Shown here piece by piece: positions 41,890 through 51,832 of a stretch of 64,000 nt of DNA. The DNA is from Symbiodinium microadriaticum. Its lineage: Eukaryota; Sar; Dinophyceae; Suessiales; Symbiodiniaceae. A model generated the notes under the pieces. It searched no databases and had not been told where the DNA came from. It worked only from the letters and a program-made list of their open reading frames with translations. The translations under genes and the position numbers were made by a program. Each line of letters opens with the position of its first letter. Position 1 is the stretch's first letter. Location: positions 504,745-568,744 of the forward strand of contig LSRX01000137.1 in assembly GCA_001939145.1 (NCBI GenBank). The letters run 5' to 3'.

Positions 41890-44800
41890 CACCAGGACGT
41901 CTCTTTTACAAGGGCTTTCTCTGGTTGGAACTTGGATGACACTTGGGTCATCAATGATGACAGACCCTTCCTGCAGCATGTCTCCAGTCACAGACGCAGG
42001 TACGTCAGACAAGATGTTGCCCTTCGGATGCGAGTGCCAGCAGACGAGATAATTCTGCGGCCACCTCAACCTCGCATCTCAGACTTTTCTAATCGGGGGT
42101 GGGTAACGTGTAGTGTGTTGTACGCCACCAGCACCCGTAATGGTCAGCACTACGCAGCCGCCAGAGACCCCTTTTGTTTCGTCGACCTCCGACCCATTTT
42201 CCGAGGTCTTTCTGTCGTCACATGTCGCGGGGGCTATTTTGACTCCCCGGGCTTCCTTAACTGGATTGGTGCACGTTGCCCTCAAGGATTCCGGCCACAT
42301 GTTTGGCTGGGAACACAGGTCGTCGCTTACCCAGGACCAGCCTTCCCAGTCCAGGATGGCGCTGTGATCACAGCTGTGTACCTCCCGGAAGGTCCGCCGC
42401 CCACTGCCCCTGCCCAAGGCCCTGATGATGATGGACTGGGTCCGCCACGTGATGAGCGGCCACATGGCCCTGACCGGCCTGCTGGATCTACCGATGACCC
42501 AGCTGCTGATTTTGATGGAACAGGCCCCGACGCTGGAACCGGCAGCTCCTGTTCTTCTTCCCCAGCCGATGGCCGCACGTGCCGAGAACAGACCCGCCGG
42601 GGGCGTCTTTCTCTTGGAGAAACTTTTCTTCTAAGCTGTGCTGGGCTGTTGGCCTGTGCGTTGGCCGCCTCACCCTCGGCGCCGTGGCTCTTTCTTGTTG
42701 TCGCGGTTGCCCAAACTCAGCTGACAGAGGCGGTACAAGTTCAGCTTAACAGCCTTGGTCTTGGAGTGGGAACTCGAGTTGATGGACAATGTGCTGTGCA
42801 CCCCGGGGGGAACTTGAGACTCGACACCGTCGGTCTTGGCCAGCCACCACACTGCATCAGACCGATTCCCACGCCTGTCAGGGCCTGGGTTTTGCCGTGC
42901 GAGACAGCATGCCCCAGTGGCCCCGCAAAGGTTGAAGGCTGCCTACCTTGTGCTCAACCGCTGGATGGCATCCAGGCCTTTGAGCTAGTAACTCTGCTTG
43001 AGGAGAGTCGCGTAAGCAACCAGGATTACCCGCTTTACCTCGCTGCTACACTCCTCGAGGCTGTGATTGAGCATGGCCAACAGATTTTCGCACACCCATC
43101 AGCAGTAACACTCTCCCTGGAGCTAGCTCTCCCTGAAGATTCGATCACTGCTACCCTGGTGCAGCCAACAACACCCTGGCCTGTTGAGGCGCTTCTTCAG
43201 GGAGGTGTAGCTCTGCATGAGCGACTGCAACTCGGTGGAGCTGCACTTGGCTTTACCGCCCAGCAAGCAGCGGCCTTCCTACAACCGCTAGTCCGCTTTG
43301 GGAACTTCGGTGATCTGCTTGCAATCTCCCCACCCAAGCTCAGGCGGCCGCTCCAAGGAGCCAATTTGGAAAGGCCTGCAAGCTCTTCACTTTCGTGCTT
43401 TGTCGACGGGTCCTTTACTCCAGCCGCTCATGAACGCCCTGCACTACTTGGATGGTCTTGTGTGTTCGTCGCTTCAGATCAGAGTCGCATTAGCATTGTC
43501 TCTGGCCCTGGGCCAGAATGGTACGAGCAATCTGACATGCAACCATCCGCCTTCATCGCAGAATGTATTGCGATGACTGCTGCAGCCTGGATTGGGAGCA
43601 CAGCCTTTTTCGGTCAGCCAATCACATACTTTTCGGACTGCCAGGCTGCCATCCAGGTGGCATCAGGGACAGCAGCCTCTCTCGTCAATGATGCTGCCCT
43701 TGTCTTGAGACGCACAGTCTCTTGTGTGGAAGCTTTTCTTGGCATCCCACTCGTCCTCTGCTATGTTCCGGGTCACCAAGGTTACTTCGGCAACGAAGTC
43801 GCTGACATCTCGGCGAAGCTGGCCTCTCAGGGGCATGCGGTAGGTCACCTATTATGGACTGGCCGAGACTCCTTCAACTGGTGGGCACATCAAGCCAGCG
43901 CGGTAGAGTGGTGTGGCGTTGCGATGCGTAGCCTTCTTGGCGATCAAACCCTACCCCCCGTCTACGAGACTGCTGCAAGAACCCGCACTGACTGTGGTCT
44001 TTCGGCATGTCAAATGCTGTCCCCTTTCCGACCTACCTTGCCAGCGGGTGCAGCGCAAGAACAGTCCGGGCTGCTTAACCTATGCTTCGCGACATACAAT
44101 GTCTTGTCGCTGTGCGGGCAGGCTTTTGCAGATAGACAGCCAGGCGGACTTGCCTTTGCAGCAGGCAGGCCAGCCATGCTGGCACAGTGTCTTGATGCTG
44201 CGGGGATCCACGCTATTGCGGTCCAAGAAGCGCGTACCGAGACTGGCTTCCTGCGCACATCGGGCTACCTCCGATTCTGCTCCGGGCATGAAGGGGGTTG
44301 TTTAGGGGTTGAGCTTTGGTTTCGAGAGGGGCATGATGTTGTATCTCCCCATGACCGTCAAAGCGCTGGCCTCCCCTTTAAGAAGGAAGCCTTCACTACC
44401 ATTCACCGCGACCCTCGTCGGCTGATCCTCTTCTTCAGCTCTGGATCCCTACGCCTGTGTTTCGCGTCCTTGCATGCACCGCACCGTGGCACGGAGGCGA
44501 ATCAACTCCACTCCTGGTGGACGCAAACACTTGTGCTTTTAAGAAAGGCAGCCGCTCAGTCCCCTATCGTGCTGGGAGGAGATTTCAATGCGTCTGTCGG
44601 CTCAATCTGCTGCGAGAGAGTTGGGGATTGCGGCCCCGAGGAAGAAGACGATGCAGGAGCTCTCTTGCGTGAGCTAGTGAGCTCTTGTAACGCCTGGATC
44701 CCGGCTACCTGGGATCAATGTCATTCAGGACAGAGCTGGACGTATATTCAGAAGCGTAACCAGGCTCTTACACGACCTGACATGGTGTGCCTCCCGGATT

Positions 44801-45066
44801 GTTGGCGCGAGGCACAGGTTACTTCCTGGGTCGATCCCAGTTTGCATGTCGGTCAGCCTTATATCGACCATCTTGCCACTGCAGTTTGTGTGCAGGCCAG
44901 GATAAAGGTTGGAAAAGGGGGCAATCGGCAGAACCTTGCCCGCATCGATGCCGCAGCCCTTACTGATCCAGCCAACAGGCCCCGCCTTCAACAGATCCTC
45001 TCTGCTGCTCCCAAGATTCCTTGGCATGTGACGGCTGATGCACATGCAGCCCTGCTCGTGGGGTAA
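41890..45066 (+). CDS. Retrotransposon ORF2, part 3: module 4 end, RNase H, endonuclease
   Basis: Same frame, continuing module 4 (TWVINDDRPFLQHV; FVDLRPIFRGLSVV). A hydrophobic stretch (LLSCAGLLACALAAS near 42630) leads to RNase H at about 43390-43835. RNase H residues: D in FVDGSF, E in FIAECIAM, D in YFSDCQAA, H and D in PGHQGYFGNEVADISA. The endonuclease (about 44080-44900) has TYNV, VQEAR, LHAPH, GGDFNA, RPDMVCLP and YIDHLA, the usual active-site blocks of AP-type LINE endonucleases. TAA at 45064 then splits it from the RT. Confidence 0.85.
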   Translation, partial: HQDVSFTRAFSGWNLDDTWVINDDRPFLQHVSSHRRRYVRQDVALRMRVPADEIILRPPQPRISDFSNRGWVTCSVLYATSTRNGQHYAAARDPFCFVDLRPIFRGLSVVTCRGGYFDSPGFLNWIGARCPQGFRPHVWLGTQVVAYPGPAFPVQDGAVITAVYLPEGPPPTAPAQGPDDDGLGPPRDERPHGPDRPAGSTDDPAADFDGTGPDAGTGSSCSSSPADGRTCREQTRRGRLSLGETFLLSCAGLLACALAASPSAPWLFLVVAVAQTQLTEAVQVQLNSLGLGVGTRVDGQCAVHPGGNLRLDTVGLGQPPHCIRPIPTPVRAWVLPCETACPSGPAKVEGCLPCAQPLDGIQAFELVTLLEESRVSNQDYPLYLAATLLEAVIEHGQQIFAHPSAVTLSLELALPEDSITATLVQPTTPWPVEALLQGGVALHERLQLGGAALGFTAQQAAAFLQPLVRFGNFGDLLAISPPKLRRPLQGANLERPASSSLSCFVDGSFTPAAHERPALLGWSCVFVASDQSRISIVSGPGPEWYEQSDMQPSAFIAECIAMTAAAWIGSTAFFGQPITYFSDCQAAIQVASGTAASLVNDAALVLRRTVSCVEAFLGIPLVLCYVPGHQGYFGNEVADISAKLASQGHAVGHLLWTGRDSFNWWAHQASAVEWCGVAMRSLLGDQTLPPVYETAARTRTDCGLSACQMLSPFRPTLPAGAAQEQSGLLNLCFATYNVLSLCGQAFADRQPGGLAFAAGRPAMLAQCLDAAGIHAIAVQEARTETGFLRTSGYLRFCSGHEGGCLGVELWFREGHDVVSPHDRQSAGLPFKKEAFTTIHRDPRRLILFFSSGSLRLCFASLHAPHRGTEANQLHSWWTQTLVLLRKAAAQSPIVLGGDFNASVGSICCERVGDCGPEEEDDAGALLRELVSSCNAWIPATWDQCHSGQSWTYIQKRNQALTRPDMVCLPDCWREAQVTSWVDPSLHVGQPYIDHLATAVCVQARIKVGKGGNRQNLARIDAAALTDPANRPRLQQILSAAPKIPWHVTADAHAALLVG

Positions 45067-48000
45067 TTGCAGAAGGAGCTCTCTGAGACCTTTGCCCCAG
45101 CCAAGGGGCGACCTAGACAGACTTACATATCTGACGAGACCTGGACGTTGCATGGCCAAGTTGCAACATTGCGAAAAAGATGTGCAAGATTACGCAAGCA
45201 CTGTCGTATGCATCTCCTTGTTGCTGCCTTTCGTGCCTGGGCTGCACGGGATGCTGAAATCCTGCACACTGCACTGTGCTCGCGCTGGGCTTTCCAAGCT
45301 GCCACCTGGGGACAAGCACAGTCTACCCAGCTGCGTTCCCTGGCGCAGAGCCTAAGACAAGCGTGTAAGCACGATCGTGCCAAGTACCTCTCCACACTTG
45401 CAGATGAGGTCCAGGGCAATTGTCCAGGTTCCCACCAAGCCCTGAACAAGCTCTTGGGCCTTAAACAGAAAAAGCCCTTCTCCCCTGATGTGCTCCCGGA
45501 GATTCTTGATGAACAAGGAGACGTCTGTCAGACTCCAGATGAGGCCCTCCAGCGGTGGAGAAGCTACTTCGGTCAAATGGAGGCAGGACTTGAACAGTCC
45601 CCGGAAGGAGTCCTCGCCACCACGGTTGCCGGACACAGCCTCAATTGGATACCGCCTGCGGCCGCCTCCTCTCTACCAGGACCTAGTGCCGTATCTCGGG
45701 CCATGGCCTCGCTCAAAAGCCACAAGGCATGCGGCCCAGATGGTGTGCCAGGGGAACTTTTCAAGGCTGCCCCAGCATTGCTGACACCACTCGTTTTGCC
45801 CTTGGTGTACAAGCTAGGACTCCTAGGGGAAGAAGCGGCTGGCTTGAAGGGAGCCCTTTTAACGTGGCTCTACAAGCACCGGGGGGCGAAGAACGTATGC
45901 TCTTCATACCGAGCTATAATGCTCCTTCCCTCCCTGACGAAAGTGCTACATCGAGCGTATAGACCATGTCTGTATGACCATGTCATGAGTCATGCGCCGC
46001 CACTACTGTTGGGAGGCAAAAAAGGGGCCTCAGCTGTCTTTGGAAGTCATGCCATACGCCTCTTCTGCAAATGGGCCACCACCAACCAGCTGCCTGCCTG
46101 CGTCCTTTTTGCCGATGTTGCTTCTGCCTATTATAATTCGGTCAGGGATCTCGCAGCTAGAAGGGTTGACGACCGAGGATGTCCGGTCTCCACTCATGCC
46201 CTGCCGGAAGATGCCATTGCTCATGAAGGTCTTCTCGCAGCCCTCCAAGGCCCTAGCGCCTTTGAGGCTGCTGGGGCCCCAGCCTGGCTAGAAGCGCTAG
46301 CGGCGGAACTGCACCGGGGGTCCTGGTTTACCTTGCGAGGGGATCACGTTCCTGTGGTAACCCGCCGCGGGTCGCGTCCAGGATCGTCCTTAGCGGACAT
46401 CATGTACAGCTCTGGAGTCGCCCAAATTGTTGCGACACGTGACGCCCTGCGGGCTCAATCAAGCGACGCCGGTCGCACGCCTCAAGTGCCATGGGATGAG
46501 CGCCGGGATTTGTCCCAGCTGCATAGAGCCACAGCCACTTCGCCACTGAGTGATGTCATTTGGGCTGACGATCTGGCTGAGTGCTTCATGTTGTCTGCTC
46601 CTCACAAGGCTGCGCACCAGGTGTCACTGGAAGCCTCTATCCTTGATGAAGCATTTGCCTCGCAGGGATACACCCTCACTTACGGGCCCTCAAAGACAGC
46701 CGCATATGTCCTTTTGATCGGTGAAGGGTCACGGTCAGCCAAACGTGCTATCTTTCAGGGCAAGACGACCCTTCCAGTGCTCCGAGAAACGGAAGCGACA
46801 GCCACCCTCCCACTTGTCTGCTCCTACAAACACTTGGGAGTCCTGATTGGCGCGTCTTTCCTGCCAGAGTTGCGCGCCCGATGCGCTGCCGCATGGGCTT
46901 CCTTCCGGCAAGGTAAGCTCCGTGCTTACCGTTGTCGCCGCATCTCGGTTTCCAGAAGAGGCACCCTTCTTGCTTCCATGGTGCTGCCACGACTTTTGTT
47001 TGGTGCGGGGGCGTGGCCGTGTTTGAAGCGTGGCGAGGCCCAGCTTTTTCAGCGCACTGTTATGTCGCTTTACAGACAAACTTTGTGTGTGCCGCGAGGC
47101 GAGGATCAGCACGTTTCTGGTGCCACCACATGCGCACTTCTCCGCCTCGCGGACCCGCAGACCCTCCTACACGTCGAGCGGTTGCGTTACTTGCGCCAGC
47201 TTGCCCAAGCGGCTCCCGACGCTGTGTGGGCCCTGGTTCGACAGGATGCTTCCTATGTTGGAGAACTGCGGGCAGCATTGAGATGGCTCTACCGTCGCAT
47301 TTCTGCCACCGTTGCGCTAACAGATCCTCTCCACTCGTGGTCCGAATGGAGCCAGATCATGTGTGTATCACCGGGCCGCTTCCGAGGATGGATTAAGAGA
47401 GCGTCTTCCTTGGAAGCCCTACGCCTCCGGGCATTTGCGGCTTTTCAGTCCTGCAGACGCTTTCTGGCTTCCTTCTGCCCTGGGGAGCAACAAGAGCCAG
47501 AAACAGTGGTTAGGTATCCTGAGGCTTGCTTACCGTGCCGTAAAGCCTTTGTAGACAGAGTCTCATGGGCCTGCCATGCGAGCAGGCTTCACGGCTACAG
47601 GACTAGGGCCACGGAGCTTACCAAGGGAGTGGAGCAGGCCTGGTGCAGCGGGTGTGGGAAGCTTTTCTCCAACGTAAGTCGTATGAAACGGCATGTCTTT
47701 GTCACTCAAGAGTGCCAGCGGCGTTGGGGCACCTTTCACCTTGCTGGCCCGTTGCCAAAAGACGCTTTGCACCCGTCTGCACCACCCATGCAGCTACCAG
47801 GCCTCCATGATGAGACAGTCCATGTGGAAGGGCTACCCTCTAGCAATTGCCTCCCTGCATTGATGGAGGCCCTTCTTGGTCTTGATGACTCCGCTGATGA
47901 CAAGACATGGGAAGCTATTCAGGACTTCATTGCCCCCATCGAGCACCTTCGATGCACTGTCTCCGCATGGAGGGATCACCCTCTGGCCCAGTCCTTTGCA

Positions 48001-48423
48001 GCTGAAGTCGCTGAAAACATGCTCCTTCTGCTTGACCCCGAGGTTTGCTGTGAGGTCTTCCGCCGGCCCAAACAGCCCTCCACGCCAGGGGACTTTCTGG
48101 CTCCTCTCACCCTTCCGGCTGGACTTGCCTTGCCTCTCGCCTCGCATGGGGTTGCTGCTTCCTTTTCTGTTGAGGAGCCACCCCTGCCTTCTTTTGTCTA
48201 CCCCTTCGATTGCAGTGTGCCTCTTGCGCCGGCATCGCGACAAATCGAATGGCTTGAGGCATCTATTGAGGTTGTCGTGGCTGCGGTCCAAACCGCTGCC
48301 AATGCTCCTGTCCGCATTTTCGCGTCGGAGGCTGCGCTGAGGGGACTCGAGCGTTTTACCTCCTGGTTATGCCAGGGAGGCATTTTCAAGACGGCTGACG
48401 GTCTGGCCTCGCTGCCAGTCTAG
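45067..48423 (+). CDS. Retrotransposon ORF2, part 4: reverse transcriptase and zinc fingers
   Basis: Same frame after the TAA. The RT spans about 45690-46900: SHKACGPDGVPGELF (motif 1/2), GALLTWLYKHRGAKN, SYRAIMLLPSLTKVLHRAY, motif A VLFADVASAYYNS, motif B RRGSRPGSSLADIMYSSG, motif C VIWADDLAECF (WADD in place of the common YADD), GYTLTYGPSKTAAY and YKHLGVLIG. The thumb and C-terminal region follow, then two Cys/His clusters: CLPCRKAFVDRVSWACHASR near 47530 and WCSGCGKLFSNVSRMKRHVF near 47641. The first RT aspartate and both aspartates of motif C are present. The frame ends at TAG 48421. Confidence 0.9.
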   Translation: MQKELSETFAPAKGRPRQTYISDETWTLHGQVATLRKRCARLRKHCRMHLLVAAFRAWAARDAEILHTALCSRWAFQAATWGQAQSTQLRSLAQSLRQACKHDRAKYLSTLADEVQGNCPGSHQALNKLLGLKQKKPFSPDVLPEILDEQGDVCQTPDEALQRWRSYFGQMEAGLEQSPEGVLATTVAGHSLNWIPPAAASSLPGPSAVSRAMASLKSHKACGPDGVPGELFKAAPALLTPLVLPLVYKLGLLGEEAAGLKGALLTWLYKHRGAKNVCSSYRAIMLLPSLTKVLHRAYRPCLYDHVMSHAPPLLLGGKKGASAVFGSHAIRLFCKWATTNQLPACVLFADVASAYYNSVRDLAARRVDDRGCPVSTHALPEDAIAHEGLLAALQGPSAFEAAGAPAWLEALAAELHRGSWFTLRGDHVPVVTRRGSRPGSSLADIMYSSGVAQIVATRDALRAQSSDAGRTPQVPWDERRDLSQLHRATATSPLSDVIWADDLAECFMLSAPHKAAHQVSLEASILDEAFASQGYTLTYGPSKTAAYVLLIGEGSRSAKRAIFQGKTTLPVLRETEATATLPLVCSYKHLGVLIGASFLPELRARCAAAWASFRQGKLRAYRCRRISVSRRGTLLASMVLPRLLFGAGAWPCLKRGEAQLFQRTVMSLYRQTLCVPRGEDQHVSGATTCALLRLADPQTLLHVERLRYLRQLAQAAPDAVWALVRQDASYVGELRAALRWLYRRISATVALTDPLHSWSEWSQIMCVSPGRFRGWIKRASSLEALRLRAFAAFQSCRRFLASFCPGEQQEPETVVRYPEACLPCRKAFVDRVSWACHASRLHGYRTRATELTKGVEQAWCSGCGKLFSNVSRMKRHVFVTQECQRRWGTFHLAGPLPKDALHPSAPPMQLPGLHDETVHVEGLPSSNCLPALMEALLGLDDSADDKTWEAIQDFIAPIEHLRCTVSAWRDHPLAQSFAAEVAENMLLLLDPEVCCEVFRRPKQPSTPGDFLAPLTLPAGLALPLASHGVAASFSVEEPPLPSFVYPFDCSVPLAPASRQIEWLEASIEVVVAAVQTAANAPVRIFASEAALRGLERFTSWLCQGGIFKTADGLASLPV

Positions 48424-48503
48424 ACCTCGCCGTCTTGCACTCAGTCTCACCAGAATTCATTTGCTAGAGGTGCGTCGAACTCGACTCAAACCTGTGCGAA
48501 GAA

Positions 48504-48790
48504 GATATATATATTATGTGTGTGTACATATAGTGTATGCAAACTTATCTATCTCTATGTACTTGTACGTGTGTGTTTACGTATACATCTATATATGTAT
48601 GTAGACATACAAGCACGGGCACAGTTTGTACGTGTATATATATATATATATATGTATATAATAGACACATTCATGAACTTGTACACACTCTGCAAAAGCG
48701 TTCTTTGTACCTACACACATACATGTATGTGTGTATGTATGTTGCTCTCTCACCCTCTCTACATATGTATATATGTGCACGCAGGTGTGC
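48504..48790. repeat. TA / TG microsatellite at the retrotransposon 3' edge
   Basis: (TA)n, (TG)n and CATA/TATG mixtures follow the 3' end of the element and resemble the sequence before its 5' end. Confidence 0.85.
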
Positions 48791-50240
48791 ACCTTTGGTA
48801 TGAAACCATCCTGTATTTCAGTAGACCGAGAAACGAATGGTTAGATAAATCAACACATAAAGAGATGCACAACTGCATGATTCACTGCCTATTTCCACCT
48901 CAGCATGTGGACTTGGTTCCTTTCTCTTAGTGCAACATCACATCACATGATAACGTGCGCCACACTTGCAACGACATGGCAGCACCTTCTGTTATACAGT
49001 TCTCAGCATGTAACATGTAATATGAGTCCAGGCTAGAATGCATCATGAGGATATCGCACATGCATTGTCCTGCCTGTTATGCCGTTCGAATGTTCTGTTA
49101 TCCCACTTATACTGCACATTCTGATCGATACCTATGCTACCAGCGGCTACTATGTGCTTCGGAGCACACTGCTCACACTGGTGTATACACCAATTATCGT
49201 GAAGCTTGACAGCCTTGCGACAAGTATGTGCTAATAACCTAGAACTATACATATATAAATGCTTACCTATCTGCCCACCTACCTACCTGCCTGCTTGCCA
49301 AACTGCCTGCCTGCCTACCTACCTGTTTATGTCATATACGTATATACTTACGTGCAGACATACACACCTACCTGACAGAGGGTTGCAGAACAGCAAAACC
49401 TCTGAACCAGTAGTGTAGTATTCACTGTGACGTTGGCAGCATAGTAAGGACTAGGATCTGGCGAGGGAGTAAGCATAGCACCCTACACTATGACCCAATA
49501 CGTCGCACAGCAACTTGTCGGGTGAAATGCACGGCGACTGCATGGCAACTACATCTGAAACGGAAAATCGTGTATACAACACAAAACATTGAACTATATT
49601 AGATGAAACCTTTCAGCTTCACAGATGCAACATCTTATCTCAGGTGGTACAGGGCGCACGTAATTCCCAACATCGATCGAAAGACGTACATTTACTGAAG
49701 CTCTCTGTGTGTGTGTAAGCTAGATGATCTAACGTCGGTGAATGTTGCATATTACTCAACATTCTCCAACCTATGCTTGTATCGAGATGTATGTGCCGAG
49801 GCTGCAAGCTGTTTCATGCATTATGCATTGCTTACTGCTTACTTTCTGTTAAATAGCCAGTGAAGGGGCTCAAGACTTATCTACAGTTCTGAATGAGACC
49901 TCCGCTGTGTCGCAAGACGGCCTGGAGAGCAAAGTCCGTGCACACAGTACCGGACTGCGTAGTTCATCGTGGTTCCGTGCCGGGCTCAAACAGAATATAT
50001 CTTCCCCCAGCATATGCCAGCAGTGACAGCTCAGCAGATTGCGGTGCAAGAAAGCCTTGCGAATTTCAGCACATATCTTCTCACTGGCAGCGACATCATG
50101 TGAAAGGCCAAGGCCTTTACTTCTGCACACAGTGACTGAGACACCGCCTCCAACATGGCATCGCCGGCCCTTTGTAGCCATGCTCCGCGAGGCACTCAGA
50201 AATGCGAAATTCGTTTCACCTGATGCTTCTCCTCCATCGT
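48791..50240. other. Stretch without recognised gene
   Basis: AT-rich unique sequence with a CTAC/CTGC microsatellite at 49256-49345. A 103-codon minus frame (49870-50181) and a 72-codon plus frame (50039-50257) overlap; neither is recognised. Confidence 0.4.
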
Positions 50241-50309
50241 TTTTTTGGGTAAACTAGGATGCGATTTCTTTGACTATGCAGGGCAGATGTGTGTGGCATG
50301 CGTTTATCA

Positions 50310-50535
50310 TGCTGATGCTGATTACTAGCGATGCTGATGATGCCACTGGTGATGATATGGCGATCATGAACATGGTGGTCATGAGGATGATGATCATGAT
50401 GATGACGATGAGGATGAGGATGATGAGGATGAGGATGATGAGGATGAGGATGATGAGGATGAGGATGATGAGGAGGATGATGATGGTGATGGTGATGGTG
50501 ATGGTGATGATGATGATGATGATGATGATGGTTCG
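50310..50535. repeat. GAT / GATGAG microsatellite
   Basis: Trinucleotide and hexanucleotide GAT, GAG and GGT units; spurious Met-rich (plus) and His-rich (minus) frames result. Confidence 0.95.
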
Positions 50536-50665
50536 TGATCCTTATGACTTTGAAGTGGCGGCGTGATGGCAGAGGTAACGATACGGATGGTCTGACTATC
50601 AGGCCGAATGAAAGGGTGACGACGAAAGGTGTGGTCAAGAGTGCAATCTCAAGCTTCCATCTCAG

Positions 50666-51736
50666 GCAGAGCGGCTCCAGGCCAAAGTCGCGCTTCGTCC
50701 TCGCTCTCCTGGCGATGATTTGCTGGCAGATGAGCCGGTGCTGCCCTTGGGGCGCAGGTTCGTTTCCGCATACGCCCTGTGACTTACCGGATGGTGCAGG
50801 CATTCAGTGAGCGCGTTCCTTCCTGGATTTCAGGCAGGCTGCACGTCGACATGTCACATCGGTGATTTAATTGTGTCATTTCGTGATTTCAGGGAAGACG
50901 GCTTGCCATTCAAGCTGCATTGGTTGGCCTGGCGCCACAGGCGGCCAAAGCCGAGGCACCTCCATTCACAGCATCCTTGCAGCGTAGGTATCTGTTTATC
51001 CAGAGACCTGTTGCTTGATTGACAGACTTGGATGGTGTCCAGGAGGGAGCTCCTGTGAAGAAGGGCGGCAGAGCATCCAAGCTGGCGGCCCCAGAAGTCC
51101 CGCGAGTATGCGTCAGCGTGACCTTGGCTGTTCCGCACCGGCTGAGGTGGTATGGGATCTACGAGGACCCGAAGCACCCCTCATGTGATCGATCCATCGT
51201 CATCGCTTTTGATGGCACTAAGGGCTGCAGACTCAGTCACACCCTGGTGGGTTGCATTCCATCTTGCCCAGCGGGTTCCGAGGGAAGATCGAAGGCTACG
51301 ACTTGTCCGGAGCCGGTGACGAGGGCAAGTTCAATTGCCGCAAGCGGAGGGATGTGCAGTACTACGCTGCTTGCCTCAGATCGTCCGAGCTTGAAAAGAT
51401 TCCGCGCTTAGGGCAGAAGTCATGCGTTCAAAGTTTAGAGGCGACTCTCAAACGCTCCGGCGCTGTTTGGTCACTGGTTTTCCTCTCTCCGCGTAAGCTT
51501 GGTGGGTTCGCTCGTCTTAGACATCGGGATAGCGATACTTCCGTTCCAAGGACTGGTCGCTGAAGGTCAGTCTGGCCAACAAAGATGCCAACGAGCTCGT
51601 GGTTGAACAAGCAGGCAGGGATATCGTGGACCGCAAGCGCATCGGCCAGCCGTCAGAGGTAATCGCAAAGTGGGACGGCGACGGCATCCTGTGGCCAGAT
51701 GGCACCAAGTGGACCCAAAAGCGCTGGGAGCGATGA
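50666..51736 (+). CDS. Multi-exon gene, unrecognised, C-terminal WPDGTKW motif
   Basis: Joined exons keep frame. Exon 50666-50757 (AERLQAKVALRPRSPGDDLL, then ADEPVLPLGR); exon 50834-50861 (QAARRHVTS); exon 50893-50983 (GRRLAIQAALVGLAPQAAKA, then EAPPFTASLQ); exon from 51026 (LDGVQEGAPVKKGGRASKLA). Introns begin GT and end AG; one is only 31 bases. Later pieces are GFRGKIEGYDLSGAGDEGKF with DVQYYAACLRSSELEK (about 51271-51402), and a last exon 51551-51736 of 61 codons ending VIAKWDGDGILWPDGTKWTQ, KRWER and TGA. Exact joins between 51110 and 51270 and between 51402 and 51551 are not settled. More exons may lie upstream. Function unknown. Confidence 0.6.
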
Positions 51737-51832
51737 AATTTGCGGGATGGAGCTTTTTCGGCCGATTTGCAGGCCCAACTCCACATCATTACGCGGAAAT
51801 AAAGATCCTAGTCCTAGTCTTTGTGCTTGGAA

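Larger units (their letters stand above)
34367..48503 (+). mobile_element. Very large non-LTR (LINE-type) retrotransposon
   Basis: About 14.1 kb with no terminal repeats. Order: ORF1 with a coiled coil; ORF2 with four tandem modules, RNase H, AP-type endonuclease, reverse transcriptase and zinc-finger-like motifs; then a short 3' tail entering TA/TG microsatellite. Such elements copy themselves by nicking target DNA with the endonuclease and priming reverse transcription there. LINEs are usually 4-8 kb, so this one is very long. GC-rich coding sequence throughout contrasts with both flanks. The catalytic residues of RNase H, endonuclease and RT all look present, but three in-frame stops suggest this copy is dead, unless they are read through. 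No clade assigned. Confidence 0.9.

Noticed and set aside
35466-48400. Many antisense and out-of-frame ORFs of 60-240 codons across the retrotransposon
   Set aside because: Shadows of a GC-rich coding frame; none has a recognisable domain.
50216-50803. His-rich minus-strand ORF resembling a metal-binding protein
   Set aside because: The His run is the GAT microsatellite read on the minus strand; the rest competes with a better-supported plus-strand gene.
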